Assembly (NCBI GenBank): GCA_008694505.1
Contig: VZDJ01007753.1
Coordinates: 22,914,786-22,978,785, forward strand
Direction of reading: 5' to 3'
Origin: Cyanoderma ruficeps
Lineage: Eukaryota; Chordata; Aves; Passeriformes; Timaliidae
DNA length: 64,000 nt
The translations under genes and the position numbers were made by a program. How positions within the stretch are numbered: the first letter of the stretch is position 1; every line of letters starts with the position of its first letter. The notes beneath the pieces were generated by a model. The model searched no databases and was not told the origin of the DNA. It saw nothing but the letters and a program-made list of their open reading frames with translations. Of the stretch, positions 37,274 through 50,000 are shown piece by piece.

Positions 37274-39697
37274 GTAGCTGCCGTATCAATTTTCTTCTTT
37301 CTGGGTTGTCTTTTTTTCCTCTCTCAGTCTTGCAGTAATGTCAGAATTTTCACAGTACATTTCAGAGGGGTTCAAGTAAAGGTTTGATTGAGCTGTTATG
37401 TTCTGGCTCATAAGTGGTTGTGCACAATTGAGAAAGAAAACTGCTTAATAGAAAGTTATATTCACCACTAACTTTATCGTAATTCCCCAAAGTATTGTGT
37501 TAAAGAACTCTTAAGAACAGTCAATTTCTCTAAAAAAAATGTGAACAGTTCCTCGTTTGAATTACTTCTGTCCATATAGTTTTGCATAATGAGAAAGGGA
37601 CATTTTACTTCAACTTATTGTCAGTTGTTCTGCTTAGGATTTTTTCCCCACTTGCTTACAAACAATATTGTTATAATAACTGAGTTTAGCAATTTACTGC
37701 TCACTATTGCTTTATATTCAGCTGAACTTCTAACACCATCTGAACATCTGGACATGCCTGTCTATTGGTTAACCATTGATTAACAGTATAATAATTTGCA
37801 CAGTGATTTATAATGATGCCGTAATAATTCCTGATTTGCATGTGCCCTTTTTCTTAAAATAGCCATGGAACACCCAGATAGCCATTAAGAGGTAGTGACC
37901 ACAAATCTTGTAAATAAAACATAACCTCTCCCAAAATGTATAAAAAACAAATGCATAATTGCTGTATAATTTAATATAGCTTAATAATATAGCCTAATAA
38001 TTATGTTCTCTGCACTAGGCAAATGCCTTTCTGAGTAAAGATATAGACTTCACTTACATGTTTACACATCTCAACTTGATTTACTAACGAAAAACACTCC
38101 TAAATAGCACTTATTATTCCTCCAAGACCAGATTCAGGTCCAGTATTGAAACTGAATTCAATTTGGTTTTTTTTAATTAAATACCCATTTTTTTTCTGTG
38201 ACCAGTTAGTAACACACCATGACCACAAACCCTCTCTGCTTTCTGATTTGCAATATAAGAGATTGGAAGACAGATTGGTGGTGTTGGCCTGTTCTTTGAA
38301 ACCTATCCTTTATCCATATATAGTCTTTTACGTCTTCCACAGTTACTATGTATACAGCTACTCTTCAAGTCTTTTATTTCTTCCACTTACTAAGATGACT
38401 AGGCAGCACTTGCTTTTTTAGATTTTTTTTTTTAGCTACCTGAAAAACACTGATGAAAATGCTTACTTTTGAGCTATCACTAATATCTGCTCCATGTCAC
38501 TTTTTGGTTGTTCAAGCCATAGCTTGAAAAAATGGATTGTTGCCTACATGTACTTCTGAGAAGGGATAGCTGCCTGACGGTTTTTAGGAATCTTGAAGAA
38601 AAACATCCTGCAATCAGGGAATCCTGTAGGATGTTCATCAGTCTTATGCTGTGTTTATCAGGTCATAATTCAGTAATTACAGTATCAAAAAGAAAAAAAA
38701 ATTATAATGCATGACACAACACCATCTAAAAATGCTTTGGAAAAAACTAAATATAAATGGGAGTGAGATGTTATTAACAACTGCATGTTCTTGTTTCTAT
38801 AATTTTGTCAATAGGAGATTCTGACACAGGAATTAAATTTTTTCCTCAGGATATGCTTTTTTTTTTTGATTAGTAAGGGTTTATGTACAAAGTAAAGCAG
38901 AGAAAAATACTTACAAATATTTCTATTACATGGAACTAGAGAGGCGAATTACCCTGCTCTGAAAATACAGTTGTCCTGTTAATGTAGATAGAGATTTTGT
39001 ATTGAAAAATTATAAATTGTTCTTCAGTTGTACTTCTGCCTCAGTTATTCCACAGTGAAAACAAATAATGCACTTTTTACTTTGGAGCAGCCTTCCAGAT
39101 CCTATCAGATACAGCCTTTCTCTGTGGAAGACAGAAAGCGGTAGCGTTACTCTGAAGGCATATTCCTTACCTGAGTGGTTTTGCTCAGGTTTTGGTATCC
39201 CAGTGCTACTGCAGAGAGTTCTGTTGAATACCATGACATGACATAATAGTCTGTTTTCTCCAAGTAAACTAAATCTCCCACACCAAAAGTATTTTATTAT
39301 TCTTTAAGTTTATTTTAAGCTGCAGCCAAAGGCCTGAACCAGTAACAACTTGCAGATTACTTAATAAGAACAAATGGTTTCTCAGTTGACATTGTTCTCC
39401 TTCTGTCATCCATGCAAAAAGAAGTTTGTTTGTGCAGTTCAGCTCAGAACTCATTTTTTGTAAGCTGTACATTGTAAAACATAGAATTAATTATGTTTTA
39501 AAGATGGGATTTAGACTCTGTATTTCTGTTCATTGAATGTTCTGTATTTAGTAGCAAAGCAATGGTATATTAAGATAATTGTATTTAAAATGGTGACTAA
39601 ATCATATGCATCAGAACTGCCAAAGGTGTTTTTCTTCAGAGCATGAGAAATTTAGCATTCTGTCATGTGGTGATACCTGATAATTATCTTCTACATG

Positions 39698-39735
39698 ATG
39701 ATATTGTTAGGCAACAAATGATATTGTTAGGCAAC
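39698..39735. repeat. 20-bp tandem duplication
   Basis: ATGATATTGTTAGGCAAC occurs twice with a 20-base period (39698 and 39718), the shared 18 bases being identical, which implies a fairly recent slippage event. Confidence 0.9.
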
Positions 39736-41230
39736 TTCCCTTGAATCCTTCTACGTGTTTGATGGCAGTGGTAAGTACAGCAGAAAAAGGATTATATAAT
39801 TTGTTTAGGACACCAAATAAATTGGACCTAACAGCACATAATATAAAGAGAAGTATGAGAATTGTTTTCTGGATATGTTTATATAGCACTAAAGATTTAC
39901 TTCTGAGAGCTGGATGTGGACGTGCAATTGCTCAAAGCTTCATTTGAGATAAGGCCACAGGGTCAGACATAGTTAGCAGGACTTTAGAAGACTTCTTGTA
40001 CTATTGCTAGTGATAATTGTCTTTTAGGAACTTCTTGAGTTACAAAGAGAAAGATAAATTATATTTAAATAATATTTTTTTTTAATTTAGATAAATTATA
40101 AAAAAAGTGTATTTCAGAATAATCTATTTTTTCCAGAGGAAATAGTTCATATATTATTAACAGAGAAGTGGTTCTAGGAGGATGCGAGGGGACTGTAAGA
40201 GAGGGAGCAAACAGTAGCAGTAAGTAGGCTGGGCCCCCTAACAACTTCTAAATTGTTTCAGTAACCCAGCCTCTGCTCCCTTCCTTATTCAAGCATCATT
40301 CCTTCCTTGCACAACTCCTTTCTACTCCTGTCGTCCTGATTTCCCTCACTCCTTATGGCAGCTCAGTATCTGTGCTCCAAGCATCATTCCTGCAGCCTCA
40401 ACCCTACAGTATAACCCCCTGAGCCTCCTTGAGCTCCAGTTACCCACAATCATCAAGGGTTGTGTCCTTAGAGCTGAAATCCAGCCCCGGTTCTTTTCTC
40501 TTTTTCCTTCACATGTCCCTTTGAGTCGCAGCATCGTTGGAAAAGCCATTCGGGGTGACAGAGGAACGGAAATCTGGTGCAGGCATGTAAGGTTGTAGTA
40601 GAAAGGAAAAAAAATAGTCAGGAGGGAAGGATAAGAATGCAGCCCCACCAAGGGTTCACTCAAAAGAACAGAACACCACCTAAATCACTGGGCTGAGGAT
40701 CTTTGGAGTGACATTTTGAATGTACTTAAGAGAGATTTCCTTTGTTAAAACTAAAACGGTATTGTAAAAATTGAGATATAGAGTGAAGGAGCTGAAGTTA
40801 GCATTTAATTCCGCAGGTGCATTTTTGTTGCTGGAGAAATTCAGATATAGTTAAGGGAAGCAGTGGTTAAAAGCAAAAGAAAAAAATAAAAACAGAGGCT
40901 GCAAAAATAGCATAAAGAGAATTATGCAAACGAATAATCAAACCCAAAACCTAGGAAGACTTCTTGGAATTAGCAAATATGAGTGCCAGCCATCATCAGC
41001 TTTCTTCTACCCTATTTTTAAGTTACATTCCTTCCACAGTTTCTTTGTGATTGCCAGGCATACTTAGGGACATTTCAATATTCTTGAGGAGATGGAGGAG
41101 ATAAATTGAGGGACCTTCTCCCGCACACCTAGTAGCAGTTGTGTGCTAGAACAATTTAGGTCTAATCCAGCAGTTAGCATTTAGGGGGTTTTTGGGCTTT
41201 GTGTCTTCTTCGTGCCTTTTTAAAGTGACC

Positions 41231-41248
41231 AAAAAANAAAAAAAAAAA
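41231..41248. repeat. Poly-A run containing an ambiguous base
   Basis: An A homopolymer with a single N at 41237, probably a length or base-call ambiguity in the assembly. Confidence 0.9.
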
Positions 41249-44200
41249 GAGAAATAAGCTTATAGCATTGCTAAAACTTTCTGGAAGAAGAACTGACAGT
41301 TTTCCAATTAAGTCTCATCTTGTGTTTTTCTTTACTTCACATCTTTTAATGACAGTGTCATGTAATATGATGATTTTATAAGGGATTTTGCTAACTCATT
41401 CAGCAGAGTAATCAATAGAAAAAAATAAGCCAGATGGGTTGTAGTCCATTTGTATTGGGTGGGACAGATGGCATTATTGATAGATGGAAATATTCCAAAT
41501 AATTATTGTATAATGATATAACAGTGACTGTGCCTGCAAAATTTTATTAATTTACTTTGTGAATGCACTTTATTCAGTAGGGCTTGAGTTGTACCATTTA
41601 GACAGTACTCCCAATATATTTAGTTGAGAGCTGAGTCTACACCTTAACTTCTCCTTCCCCTATCATGGGCTTTCCATGCAGAGACATCCCTGTAGTATTT
41701 GTTAGACTGTTTCAAGTGGTGGATTGTACTTCTGCCTATACAACAGGTTTCCCTGGGCTAGCTGAGGTGGGCAAGATCATGATTACACTTTTTTTCTACC
41801 TCTGAATGCTTGTTTTTGCTTTCTTTTGTTATCCTCACCAATACAAAGAAGAAACCTGCTGTGCTGTCTCAAGATTTCAGGCGTTCCAGCTTGCTTAACT
41901 GCTGGGTTTTCTTTTTTTCACATCTTGCTAATCCCTGGCAACATTTGGTATAGCTAGGTTAATAAAATGTATAATTTCTGAAAACTGTGTAATAAATACT
42001 CATTTAGACTGTTGCTATTCAATTGTATATTCAATGGAAAAGTACTGTGAATTAATTATTTCTGTGACATAAGAGCACATTCACCTCCTAGCAGAAAAAT
42101 TTTGAGGCTGTTTGCTGCTTTTGAAATAATTTTGTTTATAAAAATGTCTGAACGCTAAAAATTAGTTTCAGTTATTTTGATTGGATGAAATACATACAAA
42201 ACTTGAAGGCAGATTTTCCAGAACTCTCTGAAGTGTTATCTCTGATTTCTTTGTTAAAAAGAAACAAATATAGGAAAATACTTCAGTGTGTTTAGTACAC
42301 AATGTTTTGTTATCAACATAAAGTTTAGAATTGATTGTGTTTGTAAGTGAACCCAAAACATTGGTAAAGGGAGATTTTGAGACAGTGAAAACAATATATA
42401 TTTTTAAGATTAGAAGACAGAGTTGCATAGCAAGGTAATATTTAATGGGATATCAAGATGTATTAATAGCACAAAGGTAATTTTGTCCTTTCTTTTAAGC
42501 AAGTCATTTTACACATAGTATTTTTTTCTTAAATTCTGATATCATAGGTCAGTTCCCCTCTGAGTTCTTTTAATGGGCAGCTGCCAACGTATTTTCCATC
42601 CTCAGTAATAAAAAAATCTCCTTGGTGAAATACTTCATGTGACATTAAAAAATATATCTTTTTACTTTTATAACACCACTCGCATTTGAACATTAGTTGT
42701 CTGGTACTCTCCCACCAATAATTTTATGAGCAAACATACTGCAAACTTTAAAAGTTCACCAACCCATCTTCTTCTGACAGAAGCTTGCTTTTTTTTTTTT
42801 TTATGGTAAGAATTCAGGATGAATGGCTGTGATCCCATGATTGTTTCAAATCAGCAAAGAGTGCTGCAGTTGACTTTCATTCTGTCAGGAATGCCAGTCA
42901 GGTTGTTGACAATGTGTGTCTTAATAGTGTGTAATGCAGAAGTGATGGAAAAAAGATTCACAGTGTTTTATCTGATATATATTGTGAATGGGTTCCACAC
43001 TTATTTCAGCACTCGGGTAACTTGATGCCAAGTTTAAAAATCTAAAATAAAACCTTTTGGACCAGATTTAAAAAATGTTTAGATATCAAAAGATGTAAGT
43101 ACACCCTAACTAGGGTTTTTTAAAGATATCTAAGAGCAGTCATCTAGGGCACTGGGCCCCTTGCAGGGAGCCCCTGTATCGTACCTTCTTTGACACTCCT
43201 GTAAATACCATTGGTACTTTCCTGTATATTTCCACTTTCCCTTACAAATAATGTACAGGTCCCAAGTTATAAACATGTTAAATCTTGAACAAGAATCTGT
43301 CTAGCTACATGCAGTTGTTTCCTGGAGTAATTAGTGTGTTTTCATGGCAGTCATTTAGAATGGCATCATGCATCTGTAACAGCAGTCTGCGCATTGTTCA
43401 GACATTCCTGTGCTATTGGAAGTATACAGACTGTCATGAATTTAAATAAAATTCATGCATTCTCTAACACTTTATCCTAAGTACAACAGAAGTAGCTTAT
43501 GCTCAAATAGTGGAAGTTGAAGATTTTTCTTTCTGCAAAGGATTGGACAAAGGTTTAAGATCTTCTTTCACCTATAGAGAAACTGACTATAAAACTTAAA
43601 ATGGAATAATAAAAAGAATTCCCAGATTTCTGTGAGAAGATACTTTTTTTTTCACCATCCTGAACAGATGTTTCTAAGCCAGTAAATATTCAGGTACACT
43701 TTTTTGTCTGTTTATTATATATAATGGTTATTATCTTTACTTAATGCAATTGTTAGATTTCCAAAAAGTGTTGTAAATTCTGTGTCCTATAGATAATACT
43801 ATAGGTAATATTAATTTAATTGGTCTCCTTTTACAATTTTCTTGAACAAAATATTCAAAATATGAGTAGTAGAAGTAAACAAGTATTATAAAGGTAAAAT
43901 GACAGAACACTGCTACATTTACATTGCAGTAAAATTTCACATAGGTTAATTAATATGATTTCTAATATCACCAGAAGAAAAATAAAAATTTTTGCAAACC
44001 ACTGCTGACAGCCAGTATCTATGCCTATCAAAAATTCAACAGGAGGAATATGCATGTTTCTGTTTCCCTTTTTTTGTCCCATCAGGTTTATAACATCTAT
44101 TTTGCTACTAGATGCTATTTTGAATGTTCCACAGTTTGATATATAAACCCAGGCTTCTTTTATGGCCCACGTTCAGAACACACAGTACATTAAATTGCAC

Positions 44201-44690
44201 AGTGCTAGTGTGTCTTTCATCTCGTGCCTAGTGTATTTCATTTCCCCTGCATTCAGATTAGGCAAAGCTTTTCTAGTCATTTGAAGCAACTGTAATGAGA
44301 ATATTTAACACAGGTCAAATGCAGATAGTGGAAATCTAGAGGTCCTTGGAAATCGTTTGCCATTTGACACTGGGCAACAATGGGAGGCAAAAGGTTTGCC
44401 ACCTAAACTTTTTCTTAAAAGAAGATTATGATATTCTATTTGTAACATTAGCAGAGCCTTAATAATGTTTACAAATGAGTACAGTCAACTAAAAGAACAT
44501 GACTTTATCTAAAGCCATTTTTTAGAAATGCAATATATGTGTATAAAAATCCTATGATTACATAATAGCCTAAAGATTATGCATTAATTTAACTTGTAGA
44601 ATAGAATATATACAAAAATATGAACAGTAGAAAATCAGAAAGGAGAGCATTTCTTCTGTGATCGTTTGTGGACATGTCTACAGCTACAGT

Positions 44691-44748
44691 CAGATCCTCA
44701 ACTGGTATAAGTCTGTGTGATTTCCATGAACTGATTTACACTAGCTTA
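44691..44748. repeat. Foldback (inverted) interspersed repeat relic
   Basis: The left arm CAGATCCTCAACTGGTATAA and the right arm GATTTACACTAGCTTA are imperfect reverse complements around a short centre. CAGATCCTC..CTGGTGTAAATC ... GATTTACACCAGCT is a pattern I recognise from an ancient palindromic interspersed repeat common in sauropsid genomes, probably derived from a DNA transposon. The exact family name cannot be given from sequence alone. Confidence 0.6.
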
Positions 44749-46420
44749 TTTACCATTTACGGGTAATATACCCACGCATTTGAATGTTGTTTTTCAGGTA
44801 GACAGAGTGAAGAAATGCATGTCAAGTTATTCAGGGTGGTAAACAGCCTAGTTCATCCAGGCTGACTGATCTTCCCCTGCAGCAGTTCCCTTATAAGACT
44901 GGTTTTGAGTGATTCTTCATCTCCTTTGCTGAAAACATTAATTCTGTTTTGAGCCTGTCACTTTTGTGCTAAGCAAGAGTGCATATATGCATCCACTGTT
45001 TGCTTAGGCCAGGACCTCTGGTCACAAGTCTCATGTGTGATGACTGTTAAAGCCATTAACAGTTTCATCCCTGAAGGAAGTACCTGTTGTCACTGTCTCA
45101 TTATAGAGGGATGAATGCCATTTTGGTTGAAAAGTGATCAAGGTCCAACTTTCACTCGGGAAACTTCTCTATTAAACTATAGTCCAAATTACACGTAGGA
45201 CACATAAAATTCCCACTATGAAAGATAGAATTTGAGGGTTTCATCACCTTCAAAATTTCTTTGTTCTCCTTTGGATGAGGTAGTCCTGTTGATCAGGACT
45301 GAAAGAAGAGCCATATTACCACCTCAACCTACATAAAGTCTTATTAACTCATCCTTCCTAAAAATGCAGCAGGTTAATCTCTTTCAGACCACAAACATCC
45401 CTTCCCAGTTACTGCTTTCAACAAGTAGCTGGAATAGTCAATAGTGAGTACCTACTCTAGATCTTGGTCTTTTCCAGGGAGGGTATTTTAATTTGTCTTG
45501 TCAATGTGAGCCCTGTAAAAATCAGAAAACTCAGATCTCAGAAACTAGTCAAACTTATGTACTGAAAGCACTTCCCTGTGGGGAATATCCTCTTTGTTGT
45601 GGTTGTGCAGGACCTGGAAAAGCATTCCCGTTGCAGGAAGGAAACTTGCTATTGAATAGTGTACAGGGTCTTCCTGGGTCTTCATAAGAGCCTCTGTGAT
45701 GCTGTGTTTTGGATTTGTGGCTAACATGCTAATGTTGCACATTTTCTAGGCTTTCAAGGCTGTTTTCCAGTCAGCACCCCTAGAATAGACTGGGTGTGGC
45801 AAGAGGCAACCATGGGGATATCCCAGACCACATGACAGCATGCTCAGTTATAAAAATGGTAGAATTTGGTCTTCCAAGGCATCTATTCCCCAGAGGCTGG
45901 CTGGGCATCAGTCTGCTGGTAGGAGGAGGTGAAGGATTGCCTTTGCATTGCTAGTTTTATTATCTTCACCTGCAAAAATGTCCTTAGCCCAAGAGTTCTC
46001 TCTTCCAGTTGTCCCTCCCATCCTCCTGGGGCTGTGGGACAAGCAGCTAGCTCTGTGGAGAGGAAGCTGACTGGAACCCAACACCTCAAACAGATTCAGC
46101 AAATTATCACTGAAGACAAACTCCACAGTTAATGAGGAAAATTCATACCTGTCCTCCCTCATCAAACTTCAGTCAAAATTAGAGCTCAAAATACCATCTC
46201 TTCCGTTTGAAACTATTCAAGAACTTGTCTCTGTTCAGATACATTAATGATCTTCTACTATCAAAAAACCAAAAGGGGGAAAGAAAAAAGAAATTAACTC
46301 AGGAAAACATCTTCATTCTTCCAGTGGAAGTACTTCTTTAATATTTTATTGTATGATCCAAGGGATCCTCCTAAATTTCAGCACTTGATTATCCATATCT
46401 CTGGTTCTGTGTGCTGGTCA

Positions 46421-46436
46421 TAATAATAATAATTTC
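46421..46436. repeat. (AAT)n short microsatellite
   Basis: Four to five AAT/ATA units. Simple repeat only. Confidence 0.75.
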
Positions 46437-46796
46437 ATTTCCTTTTCTTCCTGCTCTTCTCTGAAGGATGTCACATGGTCTTCAAAATTAATAGTAGACT
46501 CTTAATTTCCGTGTTCATGAAAATCAATGTAACCCAAAAATAATTAATGCTTTCCTGTACTCCACTTTCAAAAAGCACATAAGACAGTGCAAAAGTGAGC
46601 TATCGTGTTTTGAAACCTCTTCAAATTCTTGCATAGCAAAAATGAGCAGTGCTCCCTGGACAATATCCAGTTACATGCATGCCAGCTAGCAGTGAATAAT
46701 CACTTTCAGTGAAAAATAAAAATGCATCCAGCTGATATGTTCACTTCACCTGTTCACTCCTCATCAGTCCTTTGAAGAAATAGCTTCTGATTGGAA

Positions 46797-47024
46797 GAGA
46801 GTGGGTTGAGATTTGATATTAGAAAATAATTCTTTTCTGTGAGGTTGGTGAGGGACTGGCAAAGGTTCCCCATGGAAATTGTGGATGCTCTATCTCTAGA
46901 GGTCCCTTCAAGGCCTGGCTGAACAACCTGGTCTAGCGGAAGGTATCCCTGCCCATGGCAGGGTGTATGGAACTAGATGATCTTCAGGGTCCCAACTTGA
47001 GCTATTCTGTGATTCTATGAAATG
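46797..47024 (+). mobile_element. CR1 LINE, 3' terminal fragment, plus strand
   Basis: The order of CR1 3' blocks is clear: GATATTAGAAAATAATTCTTT, GTGAGGTTGGTGAGGGACTGG, TTGTGGATGCTC, AACCTGGTCTAGCGG, CCCTGCCCATGGCAGGG, GGAACTAGATGATCTTCAGG, and the diagnostic octamer terminus ATTCTGTG-ATTCTATG-AAATG at 47004-47024. It is 5'-truncated (about 230 bases) and holds the end of ORF2 plus the 3' untranslated region. It carries several substitutions and an internal deletion relative to the usual CR1 3' end. Confidence 0.93.
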
Positions 47025-50000
47025 ATTTTTGAATTCATATATTTATATCATATTGCTAATCAAGGTGGCTGCCACAATGAGGGAGAGCCTGACAGTGTAA
47101 GTTCAGTAGTGCCACCAGCATTTTCAAACTGCTTCCTGCAGCATCAAAATTTTCTTCCTTGCATTCTACAAAATTTAATTACAGGTTTGACTAGAGTAGC
47201 TAGTGATGCTATACCTGTACAGATGAACAGATGATGTAATTAGAATATGTGAAGTGAAAGCTATTTGGTTTGAAAATCAATTCCAGAGCTCATTGTCAAA
47301 GTTCAGATGAAAGCAGACTTTCAAAGAAATCCAAAATTCAAATTCTATCATAATCTGTTATCCACAAAGTAGATTTTGACCATTAACTTTGCTCATTTTC
47401 TGTCCCATTTGGGTACACACTCGCAATTGATTTTGAACTGGAATCTTTCCATCTTGAACAGCCTTACTTCAGTTCAACTCTTTTTCCTAAGTGCTTATTT
47501 TTGACACTACACATGAAGAATAAAAACCCTCAGAGTGACAGTCTGTGATCATGTTTCATGTGGCAGACTTCATTTGCTTTCAGTTTGTATTACTATCAAT
47601 TTATGACTTTGTTCCTTAAATACTTATCTTTTTTTTTCCACATTGTAACTGATATATTGAATGATGTATGTTTGAGAGGTATTTCAAGGATCTTAACTTG
47701 AGTCATTAACTGGTTATGTCTTGGCTCAGGAATCTTTAGTTCGTTGAGAGAAAGTTACTGTTTTTTAAGGAAATAAAACAGCTTTTCAGTCTGTAATTAT
47801 TTTCTTATCAATTTTACATTTTCATGCCCTTTTGAGCATCTAGCATACCGTGCTTGAATTTACATTTAGCTCTGCAGGAGCTACTTTAAATATTATTATT
47901 AAGAAGGAAGAAATCAAAAATCAAAGTGAATTTTTACTACAATAGCAAGGTATAGGAAGGTGCAATTGCAGCCACAGCAGCCTGGATTAGTGTATAGAAC
48001 TAACTCACAGCTTGACAGAAAATCCCTGCTGGGGAGGAAATGCAGGGGAACTGGCAGAATTTTGCTACATCTGCTCCCTACTGCTAATAAGCTTTAACCC
48101 ATTTCATTTTTATTATGCTTGGTGTTTAGATATTTTGCTTCTGAAATTATATCTGTAACTATGAGAACACATAAAAGGAAGCTCGACAGGTAGGGCTGTT
48201 TAAAAATTTAAAACTATCAGCAAGGGATGTTAAAGGCCATAATGAGTAAGATGGTTGCCTTCTCAGTGTGGGATTTTAGAGTTCAGGCACTTCAGTGCTG
48301 GTAGAAAGGCTGAGCAGGAGTACTGGGTAAAACTGATTTCATAGCTTGAGTGGCTTGTACAGCCAGAAGGCACCATTAGATTATTTATTGTGACCTGTAT
48401 ATCACAGACCATTACATTTCCCATTTTGAACTCGGTGAGTATACTTGCACTAAAATATATCAGACCTTAGGAGTTCCAAATACTTTATGCCACAGGGTGA
48501 AAATGAAAAGGCTGAGCTTTGCATGCAGTAGGAAGAGGGTTTTTCAGGTTGGTAAGTACACATGGTAACATGACTACTTCTGCAGAGTAAAGCAAACAAC
48601 CAAAGGCTTGTATGGACTTTACAAAAGTGAAAAATCCTTCCTGACCGCTTTGAATTAGGGAAAAAAGATAGAGATACTTATATTGCATCAAAGCACTTGT
48701 ATCAGAGTTCTGCTGAAACCATAAACAGTTCTCTAAAATAAAATAAAAATTAAAAAATGAAATCCCCACTCCCTCAAATCAGCTAAAATAAACAAAAGTT
48801 AGGACTTAATCTGCATCGTGACATATCAGTGGGAGTAATTAATAGGGGAAATCAGAGTCATGTCCATTTTTAAAATTAATAATAATTGTCTAATTCTGCA
48901 TTTTAGGTACTTTGCCCCTTTGGCAGCCCTGCTGGAATGCCTGTTCTCAGCTTCTCAGTTTTTCGGTCCAGACACATTCACTTTGAACATGCTTTTATCT
49001 GAATGATCAGTGCTATAGCTAATATTTATAACCATCTAAAAATGTGGGGGAGATAGTATTGTATATTTTCCATTTGATATTATCACATGCTTACCATAAC
49101 TGATTATACATTTTTAAATCTATCTTTTACTCTGGTGGCGGCCTGATTGTCACATACAATTATGAAATGTATTTTGAAGAGAGATTGAAGTGTATGAAAT
49201 TCATTGAGTGGTTGAAAAGTTCATGTCTGTGGGGCTGATGAGACTGTGCTTTTAGATAGTGGTTTAGAACAAGACTGTAATACTTACCTGAGGAATGATG
49301 CAAAAATGGAAGTCTCAGTCTTTCATTAGGAGATGCTTCTCCCATTACTGTGCATGCAGAAGACTGTGTCTGTCTTTCAGCAGGCCAGTTTACATTTTCT
49401 GATTTTCTTTCAATTTATTTTAACAAGAAATTATTTGAGCTTCCTTTGCAAGAAAACTTCCAGGTTGATAAGTCCAGAAAACAGAGGTGTTAGCCTAGTT
49501 ATTGCAGATTCTGTGTACATTCTTCAGGCTTTCAATTGTTCATGTGTTCTAGAGACTTCTTCAAAGCTGATTATGTCTTCATAGAAATGCAATGCTCATT
49601 GCTCTTGTTTTGATCCTGTCACAGCTAAAAGGATGAAAACACAGTGATCCAACAATAGAAAAGAGAAACAAAATTAACAAGCAAATTATATCCTTCTGTA
49701 CTAAATATAATCAAAAGAGAGCTTGTAAGGTTATGTCTTAAATTTCAACAGAACCCTTTTTTCTATCACACAGAAATGATGAAAATTCATACCACTTCTT
49801 AGTTTCTGTTGACAATCATGGTAAAAGATAGAATAGAAAGTTGTTAAATTATTCTGTTTGAGCAATATAAGCTGTAGATCATGTAAAGTTATTGAACTGG
49901 TTTCTTATGAACTCTTTATTTTTATGAGTTCTATATTTGCTTTGCTTTTTAATGTAATGCTTACCTATTCTTCCAGCGGCACTATTCAGAGGCCATTCAT

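Larger units (their letters stand above)
37274..46796 (+). other. Large intron, first part; no gene seen
   Basis: Begins at donor GTAGCT. The exon frame stays open into the intron until TGA at 37385-37387, and an AATAAA lies at 37913-37918. Other content is a 20-base tandem duplication (39698-39735), a GC-richer C/T-biased patch (about 40190-40680), a poly-A run with one N (41231-41248), a patch with conserved-element character (44160-44420) and a foldback repeat (44691-44748). Open frames such as 40346-40663 minus and 45929-46132 plus match nothing recognisable. Confidence 0.65.
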
